From the NCBI RefSeq assembly GCF_900107745.1, contig NZ_FNRO01000003.1, positions 496,001 to 560,000 on the forward strand: a DNA stretch of 64,000 nucleotides, given 5' to 3'. Origin of the DNA: Variovorax sp. YR216. GTDB lineage: Bacteria; Pseudomonadota; Gammaproteobacteria; Burkholderiales; Burkholderiaceae_C. The notes under the pieces were generated by a model. The model made no database searches. It was given only the letters and a program-made list of their open reading frames with translations, and had not been told where the DNA came from. A program made the translations under genes and the position numbers. Positions 1 through 8,528 of the stretch are shown piece after piece (the stretch's first letter is position 1; every line of letters starts with the position of its first letter).

Positions 1-1018
1 CCGCCATCGCGTTGCGGATGTCGGCGGTCGCCTTCCAGCGGGTGGTGGCTGCCGCACCGTCGGGGCCGGCTTCGATGTGCCCGGTGAGCAGCGTGGCCGG
101 CGCCTCGGGCCACAGCCGCGCGAGGTCCACGTTCTCGAGTTCCGCCTTGGCGTCGATCACCGGCTGCGGCTGCCAGGGCGCGATATTGGCCTGCAACTGC
201 GCGCGTGTCGGCGCCGCCGTGTCTTCATCGACAGGCTGCAGTTCTGCGGCGACCGCAAGGCGCGCGTCCGGTCCGGACAGCGTGCCCGCCACGCTGGCAT
301 TGGCCAGCAGATCGAGCGGGTTCTCCTTGTTGAGCGAAGCGCGGATGCGGCCGTTCAGCTTCGCCTCGATGGCCATCGGCGCGGGGCCTTGCAGATCGAC
401 GTGCGCGCCGTACTGGCCGTCGGCGACCTCCACGCCGACGATCTCGAGAACGTGGTGGTGTTCGCTGGTGTACCGATAGCTGCCGGCGAGCTTGGTGGCC
501 TGCAGCGCCGGCGGGCCGGCCCAGCGCAGGTCATCGATCGAAAAGGGTAGCTCGATCTGCACCGGCAGCACGATCTGCTCGAGCGGCTCGACCGGCTTGT
601 CTTCAGGCGTGCCGCGCCGCTCGATCACCACCTGCCCGGCGTGCACTTCGCCCAGTTGCACGCGGCGCCGCAACAGCGGTGCGAGCTGCCAGCCGATGCG
701 CGCGTCGCTCACTTCGACGGCGAGCGTCGGGCTTTGCCAGCGCAGCCAGCCGATGCGGCCGCCTGCGCGGAGCGACCCCGAGACATCGCGGCTTTCCAGC
801 GACTGGTCCGCCGGAAGGTGGCGCGCGGTGCGCGACAGCGCGAAGGCCAGCGATTCGTCCGTTCCGAGCCACCACCATGCGCCGGCCAGCAGCGCGATGA
901 CCAGCGTGACGAGGCCACCCACGAACCAGCCGAGCCCGCGCAGCACGCGGCGCAGGCGCGAGCGCTTCGGCGCTGTGGGCGCGATTCCTGGCGTGGTTTC
1001 AGGTGTTTCGTCGGCCAT
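1..1018 (-). CDS. tamB: TamB, translocation and assembly module inner-membrane protein (partial, N-terminal part)
   Basis: The minus strand reads openly from an ATG at 1018 to the window edge, about 339 residues, and continues outside. The product starts with a basic stretch and one membrane anchor at about residues 28-48. A long hydrophilic beta-rich region follows, typical of the AsmA/TamB family that spans the periplasm and works with the outer-membrane partner TamA in inserting outer-membrane proteins or moving phospholipids. The start lies 2 bases after the tamA stop, so the two genes are almost certainly co-transcribed. The strong plus-strand open frames over this stretch are high-GC shadows. 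The C-terminal DUF490 domain would lie outside the window and cannot be checked. Confidence 0.88.
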   Translation of the reverse strand, partial: MADETPETTPGIAPTAPKRSRLRRVLRGLGWFVGGLVTLVIALLAGAWWWLGTDESLAFALSRTARHLPADQSLESRDVSGSLRAGGRIGWLRWQSPTLAVEVSDARIGWQLAPLLRRRVQLGEVHAGQVVIERRGTPEDKPVEPLEQIVLPVQIELPFSIDDLRWAGPPALQATKLAGSYRYTSEHHHVLEIVGVEVADGQYGAHVDLQGPAPMAIEAKLNGRIRASLNKENPLDLLANASVAGTLSGPDARLAVAAELQPVDEDTAAPTRAQLQANIAPWQPQPVIDAKAELENVDLARLWPEAPATLLTGHIEAGPDGAAATTRWKATADIRNAMA

Positions 1019-1020
1019 GG

Positions 1021-2874
1021 TCAGAAGGTGAAGCCGAAGCGGAAATGCAGCCTGAATTCCTTCACGTCGACACCGTAGGCCAGATCGATCGACACCGGCC
1101 CGATCGGGCTTTTCCAGCGCGCGCCGACGCCGACGCCGACCTTGGCTTCGAGATCGCCGACCTTGTCCGCGACCGAGCCGGCATCGACGAACACGGTGCT
1201 TTCCCAGTCGGAGAGCTTTCCGTTGTAGACGAATGGCCGCTGCCACTCGATGCTCGCGACGCCCAGGTAGCGGCCGGCGATGACGGTGCCGCCCGGTCGC
1301 ACCGCACCGATGGAGCGGAAGCTGTAGCCGCGCACCGTGGTGTCGCCGCCGGTCAGGAAGGCGAGCGTGCTCGGGATCTGCGCGGTGTCCTTGGCGATCA
1401 ATGCGCCGATTTCCGAACGCAACTGGATGCGGGCACCGCGCGATTGCGTGCCGTCGTCGCTGTAGACGGTGCCCGCGGGCACGAAGCCCACCCAGCGCGC
1501 ATAGGTGCGCGTGAAGGGCAGGCGTTCACCGGTCAGCGTGTAGCCGGCGGCGAGCTCCAGCGCGATGCCCTGGCCGCGGGTCGGCGCATTGGCGTTGTCG
1601 AAGTAGCGGCCGGTCCAGTTCCAGTTGACGCTCAGCGCCGAGGCCGACGGCGGCGCATTGAAGCCGTGGTTCGACGCGTAGTCGTACTGCACGAAAAGGC
1701 TTCGGTCGATATGGTCGCTGGCCTTGCTCTCGCCGCCGCGCAGCCGGCCGCTGTCGACCGTGTAGTCGCCGGACACTTCGCTCTTGAGCTGAGCCGATGT
1801 GAAAGTGCGCCATCCGCTGTCGCGCGGCACCGCGCTCCACTCGGTGCCGAGCGACTGCGTGTCGCGATCGAGGTAGAGCCGGGACACCGCGCGCCATCCG
1901 AGCAGCGGCATCTGGTTGTGGATGTGGTCGAGCGAAAGCCGCGGCCCGCTGTCGGTGGTGTAGCCGACGCCGGCGACCACCTTCTGCAGGGGCGCCTCCT
2001 GCACCTGCGCGATGACGGGCGCGCTGAGGGGGTCATCGTGCGTGGTGTCGAGCGTGAGGAAGACCGAATTGAAGTAGCCGCTGCTCGCGAGCCGCTGCTG
2101 GGCATCGAGCAGTTGCTGCTGGTCGTAGTCGGAGCCGGTCGGAATGCGCGCGATGCGGCGCATGGCGTCGGGGTCGTAGCGCTGGTAGCCGTGCAGCACC
2201 AGCGGGCCGAAGCGGTAGGCCGGCCCGGAATCGTAGGTGGCGCTCAGCCGCGCTTCGCTGCGGTCGGCATCGATCTCGGCACGGCTCGTGACGATGGTGC
2301 CGGTGGGGTAGCGCCTGGCCGTGAGGCTGCGCAGTGTGGTGGATTTGGCGTTGTCCCAAGTCTGCTGGCTGAAGGCCTGCCCCTGGCGCAGCGGCCAGGC
2401 GGCGCGGATCGCGTCGCGTCGCGCCTCCGATTCCGTCGTCTGCGCGATCGGGCCGGTGAAGTCGATGTGCACGTCGCTCACATGCGTGATCTCGCCCGGC
2501 ACGACGGTGATCCTGACTTCGCGCGGCGCCTTGCCGTCGGGTGTTTCGCGCAGCTCGAGTGTGAGCGTGGGCGTGAAGTAGCCCATGGTGTTGAGCAGCT
2601 CGCGCGCGTTCGCCTCGGCAGCGACCATCAGGCGCGAAAGCTCGACGGCCCCGAGATCGTTGAGTCTGCGGTAGCGCTGGATCTCCAGGTTGCGCGTGAG
2701 GAAGTCGCGCACCGGATCGGGCGCCTGCACGTCGACGGTGAACGCTTCGCGTCCCGAGGTGCTCGATTCGCTCGCCACCGGGCTGTCGGCGGCATCGCGT
2801 TCCTCCGGTTCCTTTTGCGGCAGCAGGCTGCATCCCTGCAAAAGAAGGATGGCTGCAAACAACAACGCCGGCAT
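1021..2874 (-). CDS. tamA: TamA, outer-membrane BamA-family assembly protein
   Basis: 617 residues. POTRA-like repeats occupy roughly residues 60-300, followed by a surface-antigen (D15) beta barrel whose last residue is Phe, as expected for an outer-membrane barrel signal. It pairs with TamB in outer-membrane protein assembly. The open frame extends upstream to 3297 but overlaps the next gene. The ATG at 2874 is chosen because it begins a compact signal sequence. That signal ends in a lipobox-like LLLQGC with Cys15, so the N-terminus may be lipidated instead of cut by signal peptidase I. Stop and tamB start are 2 bases apart. Confidence 0.9.
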   Translation of the reverse strand: MPALLFAAILLLQGCSLLPQKEPEERDAADSPVASESSTSGREAFTVDVQAPDPVRDFLTRNLEIQRYRRLNDLGAVELSRLMVAAEANARELLNTMGYFTPTLTLELRETPDGKAPREVRITVVPGEITHVSDVHIDFTGPIAQTTESEARRDAIRAAWPLRQGQAFSQQTWDNAKSTTLRSLTARRYPTGTIVTSRAEIDADRSEARLSATYDSGPAYRFGPLVLHGYQRYDPDAMRRIARIPTGSDYDQQQLLDAQQRLASSGYFNSVFLTLDTTHDDPLSAPVIAQVQEAPLQKVVAGVGYTTDSGPRLSLDHIHNQMPLLGWRAVSRLYLDRDTQSLGTEWSAVPRDSGWRTFTSAQLKSEVSGDYTVDSGRLRGGESKASDHIDRSLFVQYDYASNHGFNAPPSASALSVNWNWTGRYFDNANAPTRGQGIALELAAGYTLTGERLPFTRTYARWVGFVPAGTVYSDDGTQSRGARIQLRSEIGALIAKDTAQIPSTLAFLTGGDTTVRGYSFRSIGAVRPGGTVIAGRYLGVASIEWQRPFVYNGKLSDWESTVFVDAGSVADKVGDLEAKVGVGVGARWKSPIGPVSIDLAYGVDVKEFRLHFRFGFTF

Positions 2875-2951
2875 CCAAGCCGGCGTGAGAGATGGAACTA
2901 CCCGACGCACCCTGCCGATTCTGACAGCAAGGGGCGCTGGTTCCGGCCGGC

Positions 2952-4139
2952 CTATTTCGACAGCAGCCGCATCGCGTCCTCGAGACCGCGCAGGGTCAGC
3001 GGGAACATGCGGTTCGACACCAGTTGCTGGATGACCGCAATGCTCTGGCGGTATTGCCAGACGCCGTGCGGCTCGGGGTTGATCCACGCGAACTTCGGGA
3101 AGGCGTGCGTCAGGCGCTGGAGCCATTCCGCGCCGGCCTCTTCGTTGTTGTATTCGACGCTGCCGCCGGGCTGGAGGATCTCGTACGGACTCATCGTCGC
3201 GTCGCCGACGAAGACCAGCTTGTAGTCCTTGTTGTACTTGCGGATGATGTCCCAGGTCGGGAACTTCTCCGAGTAGCGCCGGCGGTTGTTCTTCCACATG
3301 AAGTCGTAGACGCAGTTGTGGAAGTAATAGAACTCCAGGTGCTTGAACTCGGTCTTGACGGCCGAGAAGAGTTCTTCCACACGCTGGATGTGCTCGTCCA
3401 TCGTGCCGCCGACATCCATCAGCAGCAGCACCTTGACGTTGTTGTGGCGCTCGGGCCGCATCTTGATGTCGAGGTAGCCCGCGTTGGCCGCGGTCTTGCT
3501 GATGGTCTCGTCGAGATCCAGCTCGTCCTCATGCCCTTCACGCGCGAACTTGCGAAGCTTGCGCAAGGCCATCTTGATGTTGCGCGTGCCGAGCTCCTGG
3601 CTGTCGTCGTAGTCCTTGTAGGCTCGCTGTTCCCACACCTTCACCGCGCTCTTGTTCTTGCCCGCGCCACCGATGCGCACGCCCTGCGGGTTGTAGCCGC
3701 CGTGGCCGAAGGGCGAAGTGCCGCCGGTGCCGATCCACTTGCTGCCGCCCTCGTGGCGTTCCTTCTGTTCCTCGAAGCGCTTCTTGAGCGTCTCCATGAG
3801 CTCGTCCCAGCCCATCTTCTCGATCTTGGCCCTTTCCTCGGCCGTGAACTCGCGCTCCAGCGTCTTGCGCAGCCAGTCGAGCGGCACTTCCTTGGTGAAG
3901 TCGGCCAGCATCTCCACGCCCTTGAAGTAGGCGGCGAAGGCGCGGTCGAACTTGTCGTAGTGCTTCTCGTCCTTGACCAGCGCGGTGCGCGACAGGTAGT
4001 AGAAGTCATCGAGCCCGAAGGCGTCGTCGGAATTGGGCCCGACGACATCGGCCTGCAGCGCTTCGAGCAGGGTCAGGTATTCCTTGACCGACACCGGCAG
4101 CTTGGCCGAGCGCAGGGTGTAGAAGAAGTCGATCAGCAT
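2952..4139 (-). CDS. CoxE-like VWA-domain protein
   Basis: 395 residues with the C-terminal von Willebrand A domain of the CoxE family (PF05762). Such proteins act with a MoxR AAA+ ATPase as a metal-insertion or chaperone-like pair. The metal-site motif at about residues 242-246 reads DVGGT and not the canonical DxSxS. A glycine-rich stretch lies at about residues 131-150. It sits downstream of the MoxR gene (4764-5606) with a GNAT gene between, all on the minus strand with gaps under 10 bases, so one operon is likely. The client protein is not evident from the neighbourhood. Confidence 0.85.
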   Translation of the reverse strand: MLIDFFYTLRSAKLPVSVKEYLTLLEALQADVVGPNSDDAFGLDDFYYLSRTALVKDEKHYDKFDRAFAAYFKGVEMLADFTKEVPLDWLRKTLEREFTAEERAKIEKMGWDELMETLKKRFEEQKERHEGGSKWIGTGGTSPFGHGGYNPQGVRIGGAGKNKSAVKVWEQRAYKDYDDSQELGTRNIKMALRKLRKFAREGHEDELDLDETISKTAANAGYLDIKMRPERHNNVKVLLLMDVGGTMDEHIQRVEELFSAVKTEFKHLEFYYFHNCVYDFMWKNNRRRYSEKFPTWDIIRKYNKDYKLVFVGDATMSPYEILQPGGSVEYNNEEAGAEWLQRLTHAFPKFAWINPEPHGVWQYRQSIAVIQQLVSNRMFPLTLRGLEDAMRLLSK

Positions 4140-4145
4140 GGCGAA

Positions 4146-4754
4146 TCACTCCTGGGCCTGCGGCCGTGGCTTGTCCAGCAGGTCATTCAGTTGCGCGCGC
4201 ACTTCGGGCCATTCGCCGGAACGCAGGCTGTACATCACGGTATCGCGGATCGTGCCGTCGCGGCGCAGCGCGTGGCCGCGGATCACGCCGTCCTTCTTCG
4301 CGCCGAGGCGCTCGATCGCGCGCTGCGATGCGTGGTTGAAGTTGTCGGTGCGCCAGCCCACTACATGGCAGCCCAGCGCATCGAAGGCATGCGTGAGCAT
4401 CAGCAGCTTGCAGGTGGTGTTGACGTGCGTGCGCTGGCAGCGCCTGGCGTACCACGTGTAGCCGATTTCGACGCGCTTCACAGCCGGAAGAATGTCGTGG
4501 TAGCTCGTGCTGCCGAGCACCGTGCCGCTGGCCTCGTCCGTCACCGCGAAGGCGAAGCGGTTGCCGTCCTCGCGCATCTTCAGTGCGTTCTCGATATAGG
4601 TGCGCGTCTCGTGCGGCTCCGGCACGGAGGTCACGCGGATCTTCCACAGCTCGCCGTCGGCGGCCGCGGCGCGCAGGCCTTCTTCATGCGCGAGCGCAAG
4701 CGGCACCAGCGCGATGCCGCGCGCCTTCAGCGTGACCGGTTCGACGAACGCCAT
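4146..4754 (-). CDS. GNAT-family N-acetyltransferase (RimJ/RimL type)
   Basis: 202 residues with the GNAT_3 layout of RimJ/RimL-like acetyltransferases. A beta strand with the VEIGYTW motif at mid-length is followed by a region ending in the helix that contains NHASQRAIERLGAKKDG, the usual acetyl-CoA-proximal C-terminal motif. It probably transfers acetyl from acetyl-CoA to an amine of a small molecule or protein. It lies between the MoxR and CoxE-like genes with gaps of 9 and 6 bases, suggesting co-expression. The substrate cannot be deduced from the sequence. Confidence 0.85.
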   Translation of the reverse strand: MAFVEPVTLKARGIALVPLALAHEEGLRAAAADGELWKIRVTSVPEPHETRTYIENALKMREDGNRFAFAVTDEASGTVLGSTSYHDILPAVKRVEIGYTWYARRCQRTHVNTTCKLLMLTHAFDALGCHVVGWRTDNFNHASQRAIERLGAKKDGVIRGHALRRDGTIRDTVMYSLRSGEWPEVRAQLNDLLDKPRPQAQE

Positions 4755-4763
4755 CGCGACGCC

Positions 4764-5606
4764 TCAGCGGTTATGGCGTTGCATGAAGACCAGCTTCTCG
4801 AAGAGGGTCACGTCCTGCTCGTTCTTGAGCAGCGCGCCCACGAGCGGCGGTACGGCGACCTTGTCGTCCTTGCTTTGCAGCGCTTCGAGCGGGATGTCCT
4901 CGGCGACCAGCAGCTTGAGCCAGTCGAGCAGCTCGGAGGTCGAGGGCTTCTTCTTCAGGCCGGGCAGGTTGCGCACGTCGTAGAAGGTCTTCATCGCCGC
5001 GGTGAGCAGTTGCTGCTTCAGGTCGGGGAAGTGCACCGCGACGATGCTCTTCATCGTCTCCGCATCGGGGAACTTGATGTAGTGGAAGAAGCAACGGCGC
5101 AGGAAGGCGTCGGGCAGCTCCTTCTCGTTGTTGGAGGTGATGAACACCACCGGCCGGTGCCTGGCGCGAACGAGCTCGCGCGTCTCGTAGCAGTAGAACT
5201 CCATGCGGTCGAGTTCGCGCAAGAGGTCGTTCGGGAATTCGATGTCGGCCTTGTCGATCTCGTCGATCAGCAGCGCCACCGGCTCGTCGGCCGTGAACGC
5301 CTGCCAGAGCACGCCCTTGACGATGTAGTTGTGAATGTCCTTGACCCGCTCGTCGCCGAGTTGCGAATCGCGCAGTCGGCTCACCGCGTCGTATTCATAG
5401 AGGCCCTGCTGCGCCTTCGTGGTGGACTTGATGTGCCACTGCAGCAGCGGCAGGTTGAGCGACTGCGCCACTTCCTCGGCGAGCATTGTCTTGCCGGTGC
5501 CCGGCTCGCCCTTCACGAGCAGGGGGCGTTTGAGCGTGATGGCCGCGTTGACGGCGAGCATCAGATCCTGTGTGGCGACGTAGTTGTCAGAACCCTTGAA
5601 TTTCAT
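4764..5606 (-). CDS. MoxR-family AAA+ ATPase
   Basis: 280 residues. Walker A GEPGTGKT lies at about residues 33-40 and Walker B LLIDEID at about 112-118, with the sensor-1 region ITSNNEKELPDAF following. This is the MoxR/RavA clade that remodels clients together with VWA-domain partners, here the CoxE-like protein downstream. The open frame continues upstream, but the ATG at 5606 gives the family-typical N-terminus MKFKGSDNYV. The first gene of the minus-strand set, it is divergent from cytochrome c4 across a 153-base intergenic region. Confidence 0.9.
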   Translation of the reverse strand: MKFKGSDNYVATQDLMLAVNAAITLKRPLLVKGEPGTGKTMLAEEVAQSLNLPLLQWHIKSTTKAQQGLYEYDAVSRLRDSQLGDERVKDIHNYIVKGVLWQAFTADEPVALLIDEIDKADIEFPNDLLRELDRMEFYCYETRELVRARHRPVVFITSNNEKELPDAFLRRCFFHYIKFPDAETMKSIVAVHFPDLKQQLLTAAMKTFYDVRNLPGLKKKPSTSELLDWLKLLVAEDIPLEALQSKDDKVAVPPLVGALLKNEQDVTLFEKLVFMQRHNR

Positions 5607-5759
5607 GGATGGCTTCGAGCGGGATGGTTGGTTGGGGGAACACAACATCGATTCGCAAGACGAGTCGCTCAGGGAGACTCCTGCATGGGTTCCCAAAAGG
5701 GCGACCCATATAATCAAACGTTGATTTGCCCTAAAACTCCACGAGATTGTGCGCGCAAA
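5607..5759. promoter_or_regulatory. divergent promoter region between MoxR and cytochrome c4
   Basis: 153 non-coding bases separate the two divergent start codons. A perfect TATAAT lies at 5709-5714, about 45 bases upstream of the cytochrome c4 ATG, and is the best -10 candidate for that gene. No convincing TTGACA is seen 17 bases before it. The region is visibly more A+T-rich than its surroundings, as expected for promoters. Confidence 0.4.
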
Positions 5760-6443
5760 ATGAAGAAGTTGTTGACCACGATGTTTGCCTTCACTGTCGC
5801 TTGCGTGACGGTCTCGGCCCAGGCACAGAAGATCACCGGCAACGCGGAAGCAGGCGCCAAGAAGGTCGCCATGTGCATGGGGTGCCACGGCATCATCGGG
5901 TACCAGGCCAGCTTTCCTGAGATTCACAAGGTCCCGATGATCGCGGGCCAGAGCGCTTCCTACATCATCTCCGCACTCACCCAGTACAAGGGCGGCGAGC
6001 GCAAGCACCCCACCATGCACGCCATCGCGGACACCCTGAGCGAGCAGGACATGGCCGATCTGGCCGCCTATTACAGCCAGCTCGGTCTCAAGGAAGGCGA
6101 CGCGCCGCCGCCGGCCACCGCCGCCGCGCCGAGCCCGCGCGTTGCGGACCTGATCGCGCGCGACAAGGACAACTCCTGCACCAAGTGCCACGGCGCCAAC
6201 TTCAACACGCCGAACGACGGCTCGGTGCCGAAGCTCGCCGGCCAGCACGCCGACTATCTCTACGTCGCACTGAAGTCGTACAAGGTCCAGAACCAGACGC
6301 AGATCGGCCGCGCGCACCCGGTCATGGGTAGCCAGGCGAAGAAATTCACCAATGCGGAAATCAAGGAGCTCACGAGCTACATCAGCGCGCTGCCGGGCGA
6401 CCTGAAGACGGTGCCGGAATCGCGCTTCCACGAATCCAAGTAA
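5760..6443 (+). CDS. cytochrome c4, diheme c-type cytochrome
   Basis: 227 residues with an N-terminal signal peptide (cleavage near the AQA at residues 20-22) and two heme-attachment motifs, CMGCH at residues 39-43 and CTKCH at 140-144. These define two tandem cytochrome c domains. Cytochrome c4 carries electrons in the periplasm from the bc1 complex to terminal oxidases, and a terminal oxidase cluster is encoded at the end of this window. The ATG at 5760 is chosen over the much longer open frame because only it gives a signal peptide. A strong terminator follows, so the gene is probably monocistronic. Confidence 0.93.
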   Translation: MKKLLTTMFAFTVACVTVSAQAQKITGNAEAGAKKVAMCMGCHGIIGYQASFPEIHKVPMIAGQSASYIISALTQYKGGERKHPTMHAIADTLSEQDMADLAAYYSQLGLKEGDAPPPATAAAPSPRVADLIARDKDNSCTKCHGANFNTPNDGSVPKLAGQHADYLYVALKSYKVQNQTQIGRAHPVMGSQAKKFTNAEIKELTSYISALPGDLKTVPESRFHESK

Positions 6444-6467
6444 GCGCTGCGCATCGCCTCACCAGAT

Positions 6468-6497
6468 ACAAAGCCCGCAGGAATGCGGGCTTTGTTA
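6468..6497 (+). terminator. rho-independent terminator after cytochrome c4
   Basis: A perfect 11-bp stem (6468-6478 with 6485-6495) with a 6-base loop AGGAAT. The arm ends in GGGCTTTGTT, giving a short T-rich tail. It lies 25 bases after the cytochrome c4 stop and could also serve the convergent DUF1841 gene. Confidence 0.85.
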
Positions 6498-6530
6498 TTC
6501 ATGGCGCATGAAACTGGCGCCTGGGGGTGA

Positions 6531-6965
6531 TCAATCCTTCGTCGCCCGGCGCTGGACGCAGGCCACATAGCCCTCGCCATCAGGCGGGCGGCCGGCGCGC
6601 TGGCTCTCCCACATCATCTGGCCGAGGCAATCCATCGCCTCGTGATGGGCATCCATCAGCGAATCGCGCCGCTTGGCCAGAAGCTCGACCGCCTGCCGGA
6701 TGCCGCGCGGCTGGTCGATGGAGCATTGCTCGCTGATCGAAAGATGCATCGACAGGTGCAGGAACGGGTTTTCCCGCCCGTCCTTGCCGTCGTAGATGCG
6801 CAGGGCCGCCGCATCGGCATCTTCGAGGTCGGCGTGGTATTCGGGGTGCTCGTCGATCCAGCGGGCGGCGATGATCTCGAGCGCCTCCATCGGCTGGCCG
6901 GTGCGGCTCTTGGCGAAGACGTCGCAGAAGAAGCGGCGGACTTCTTCCTGGGTGGGATTGAACAT
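6531..6965 (-). CDS. DUF1841 family protein
   Basis: 144 residues. The N-terminus with FNPT, the NPFLHLSMHLSISEQCSIDQP motif at mid-length and a C-terminal MMWESQRAGRPPDG match the DUF1841 family, common in Betaproteobacteria and of unknown function. The protein looks soluble and lacks a signal peptide or membrane segment. It is transcribed towards the cytochrome c4 terminator and is divergent from the LysR gene. Confidence 0.85.
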   Translation of the reverse strand: MFNPTQEEVRRFFCDVFAKSRTGQPMEALEIIAARWIDEHPEYHADLEDADAAALRIYDGKDGRENPFLHLSMHLSISEQCSIDQPRGIRQAVELLAKRRDSLMDAHHEAMDCLGQMMWESQRAGRPPDGEGYVACVQRRATKD

Positions 6966-7027
6966 GGGCAGAGATTAGCACCGACCCTCACTCCATTCGG
7001 CGCTTCGCACGGCTACATTGCCAGCCC

Positions 7028-7975
7028 ATGGATCGCCTGGAAAACATCGAGACCTTCGTCCGTGTCGCGCAGACCCAGAGCTTCGCGGAGGCGGCGCGGC
7101 AGATGCGCGTGGCGAAGTCGGTGGTCACCACCCGCGTGAAGCAGCTCGAAGACCACGTCGGCGCGCCGCTCTTTCACCGCAGCACGCGCGTGGTGCGGCT
7201 CAGCGACGTGGGGCAGGCCTTCCTGCGCGACTGCACCGAGCTGGTCGGGCGGGCCAACGACATCTTGGACCAGATGCGCGACGCTCGCGCCGGCCCGACC
7301 GGCACCCTGCGCATCCATGCGCTGACGGGCTTCGTGCTCGGGCATTTCGCGACGCTGCTGCGCGCGTTCCAGGTCAGCTTTCCGGACATCCACCTGGAGC
7401 TGATCGTGAGCGATGCGGTGGTCGATCCGGTCAAGGCCGGCGTGGATTGCGCGCTGCAGATCTTTCCGGCCGCTTCGACCGAGCTGGTGTCGCGCCCGCT
7501 CTTCCCGGTGCGCCGCGTGTTCTGCGCGACGCCGGAGTACCTGCGCACGCGCGGCGTGCCGGAGAGCCCGCGCGATCTGCACAAGCACACCCTGGGCCTC
7601 TATTCGGGCTACCCGACGCGCGACCGCTGGACCTTCCATCACGCGGGCGAGCAGGTCACGCTCTACATGAGCGCGGCGCTCCTGACCAACAGCGTGCACC
7701 TGCTGCGCGAATACGCCATGGAGCACGCCGGCATCGTCTGTCTGCCCACGCTGGTGGCCGGCGATGCGATCCTGCGGGGCGACCTGCAAGTGGTGCTGGC
7801 GGAGCACCAGCTCTCGTCCTTCTCGCTCAACGCGGTCTACGCGGGCACCTCGCGCAATGCCTTCAAGCTGCGGCTGTTCATCGAGCACCTCACGGCGGCC
7901 TTCACGCGTGTGCCGCCCTGGGACGCGGCGATGATCGAACGCGGGCTGATTCCCGAAACGCTGATTGCGGACTAG
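7028..7975 (+). CDS. LysR-family transcriptional regulator
   Basis: 315 residues. An N-terminal winged helix-turn-helix (about residues 1-60) has the LysR pattern of an FVRVAQTQSFAEAARQM helix pair, followed by a periplasmic-binding-protein-like effector domain. LysR proteins activate or repress adjacent catabolic genes in response to a pathway metabolite. It lies directly upstream of and co-oriented with the hydroquinone operon, separated only by one small membrane-protein gene, so control of that operon is a reasonable guess. The C-terminal subtype resembles general LysR regulators and gives no clue to the inducer. Confidence 0.88.
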   Translation: MDRLENIETFVRVAQTQSFAEAARQMRVAKSVVTTRVKQLEDHVGAPLFHRSTRVVRLSDVGQAFLRDCTELVGRANDILDQMRDARAGPTGTLRIHALTGFVLGHFATLLRAFQVSFPDIHLELIVSDAVVDPVKAGVDCALQIFPAASTELVSRPLFPVRRVFCATPEYLRTRGVPESPRDLHKHTLGLYSGYPTRDRWTFHHAGEQVTLYMSAALLTNSVHLLREYAMEHAGIVCLPTLVAGDAILRGDLQVVLAEHQLSSFSLNAVYAGTSRNAFKLRLFIEHLTAAFTRVPPWDAAMIERGLIPETLIAD

Positions 7976-7984
7976 ATTGCGGCC

Positions 7985-8353
7985 ATGAGCGACGCACCTG
8001 CGCCATCGCCCGCACCAGAACCGTCGCCCGCTCCCGCGCGAAGGCGACCGCTGCCGGCCGGCTACCGCGAAGGGATCATCACCGCGGTCACGGTCATCAT
8101 CGGCTTCTCGCTTTCCTTTGTGCGCTATTGGGCCTTCGAAGCGCCGGGTGACTGGACAGGGCGCTCGATCATTGCGCTCATCGCGCTGCTGATCCCCATC
8201 GCCGCCGAGATCTACACGCTGTACCGCGCACTGCTCGTCGAGGACGACGACGAGGCCACCTACAAGGTCACGGTGAAGTGGTTCATCGGGTCCGTGTGCG
8301 GCATGCTGGTCTCGGTATCGCTCGCCGCCATCGTTCTCTCCGGCCGACCCTGA
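7985..8353 (+). CDS. small membrane protein of unknown function
   Basis: 122 residues. The N-terminal 20 residues are rich in Pro, Ala and Ser, then a basic RRR segment precedes three predicted membrane spans at about residues 35-57, 58-80 and 97-119. I do not recognise a named family. It begins 9 bases after the LysR stop, so it may share that transcript. Codon use looks like that of its neighbours. Confidence 0.65.
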   Translation: MSDAPAPSPAPEPSPAPARRRPLPAGYREGIITAVTVIIGFSLSFVRYWAFEAPGDWTGRSIIALIALLIPIAAEIYTLYRALLVEDDDEATYKVTVKWFIGSVCGMLVSVSLAAIVLSGRP

Positions 8354-8450
8354 AGCCGGGTTTCGGCGCCCTCTTTACGAGGCGAGGTGCCCGGGTAAAC
8401 CCTGTCGATTGATCGGATTCGCCGAACAATGCGGCCCGCATTTGGTCCCT

Positions 8451-8463
8451 ACCCATGGTGGGT
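8451..8463. promoter_or_regulatory. palindrome upstream of the hydroquinone operon
   Basis: ACCCA-TGG-TGGGT is a perfect inverted repeat 66 bases before the first hydroquinone dioxygenase ATG, inside the 175-base gap after the small membrane protein. It could be part of a regulator-binding site, but its short arms make chance occurrence possible. Confidence 0.25.
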
Positions 8464-8528
8464 TTCGTTTCCTAAAGTTCCTTCACCGCAGCGACATCGC
8501 TGCACCGTTGGCACCCGAGGAGACACAC

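Noticed and set aside
12..1078. Long plus-strand open frames opposite tamB and the start of tamA
   Set aside because: They arise from high third-position GC on the complementary strand. The minus frame gives TamB and a sensible start 2 bases after tamA.
3024..5759. A very long plus-strand open frame upstream of cytochrome c4
   Set aside because: It runs opposite clear MoxR, GNAT and CoxE-like genes and has no recognisable domains before the cytochrome signal peptide at 5760.
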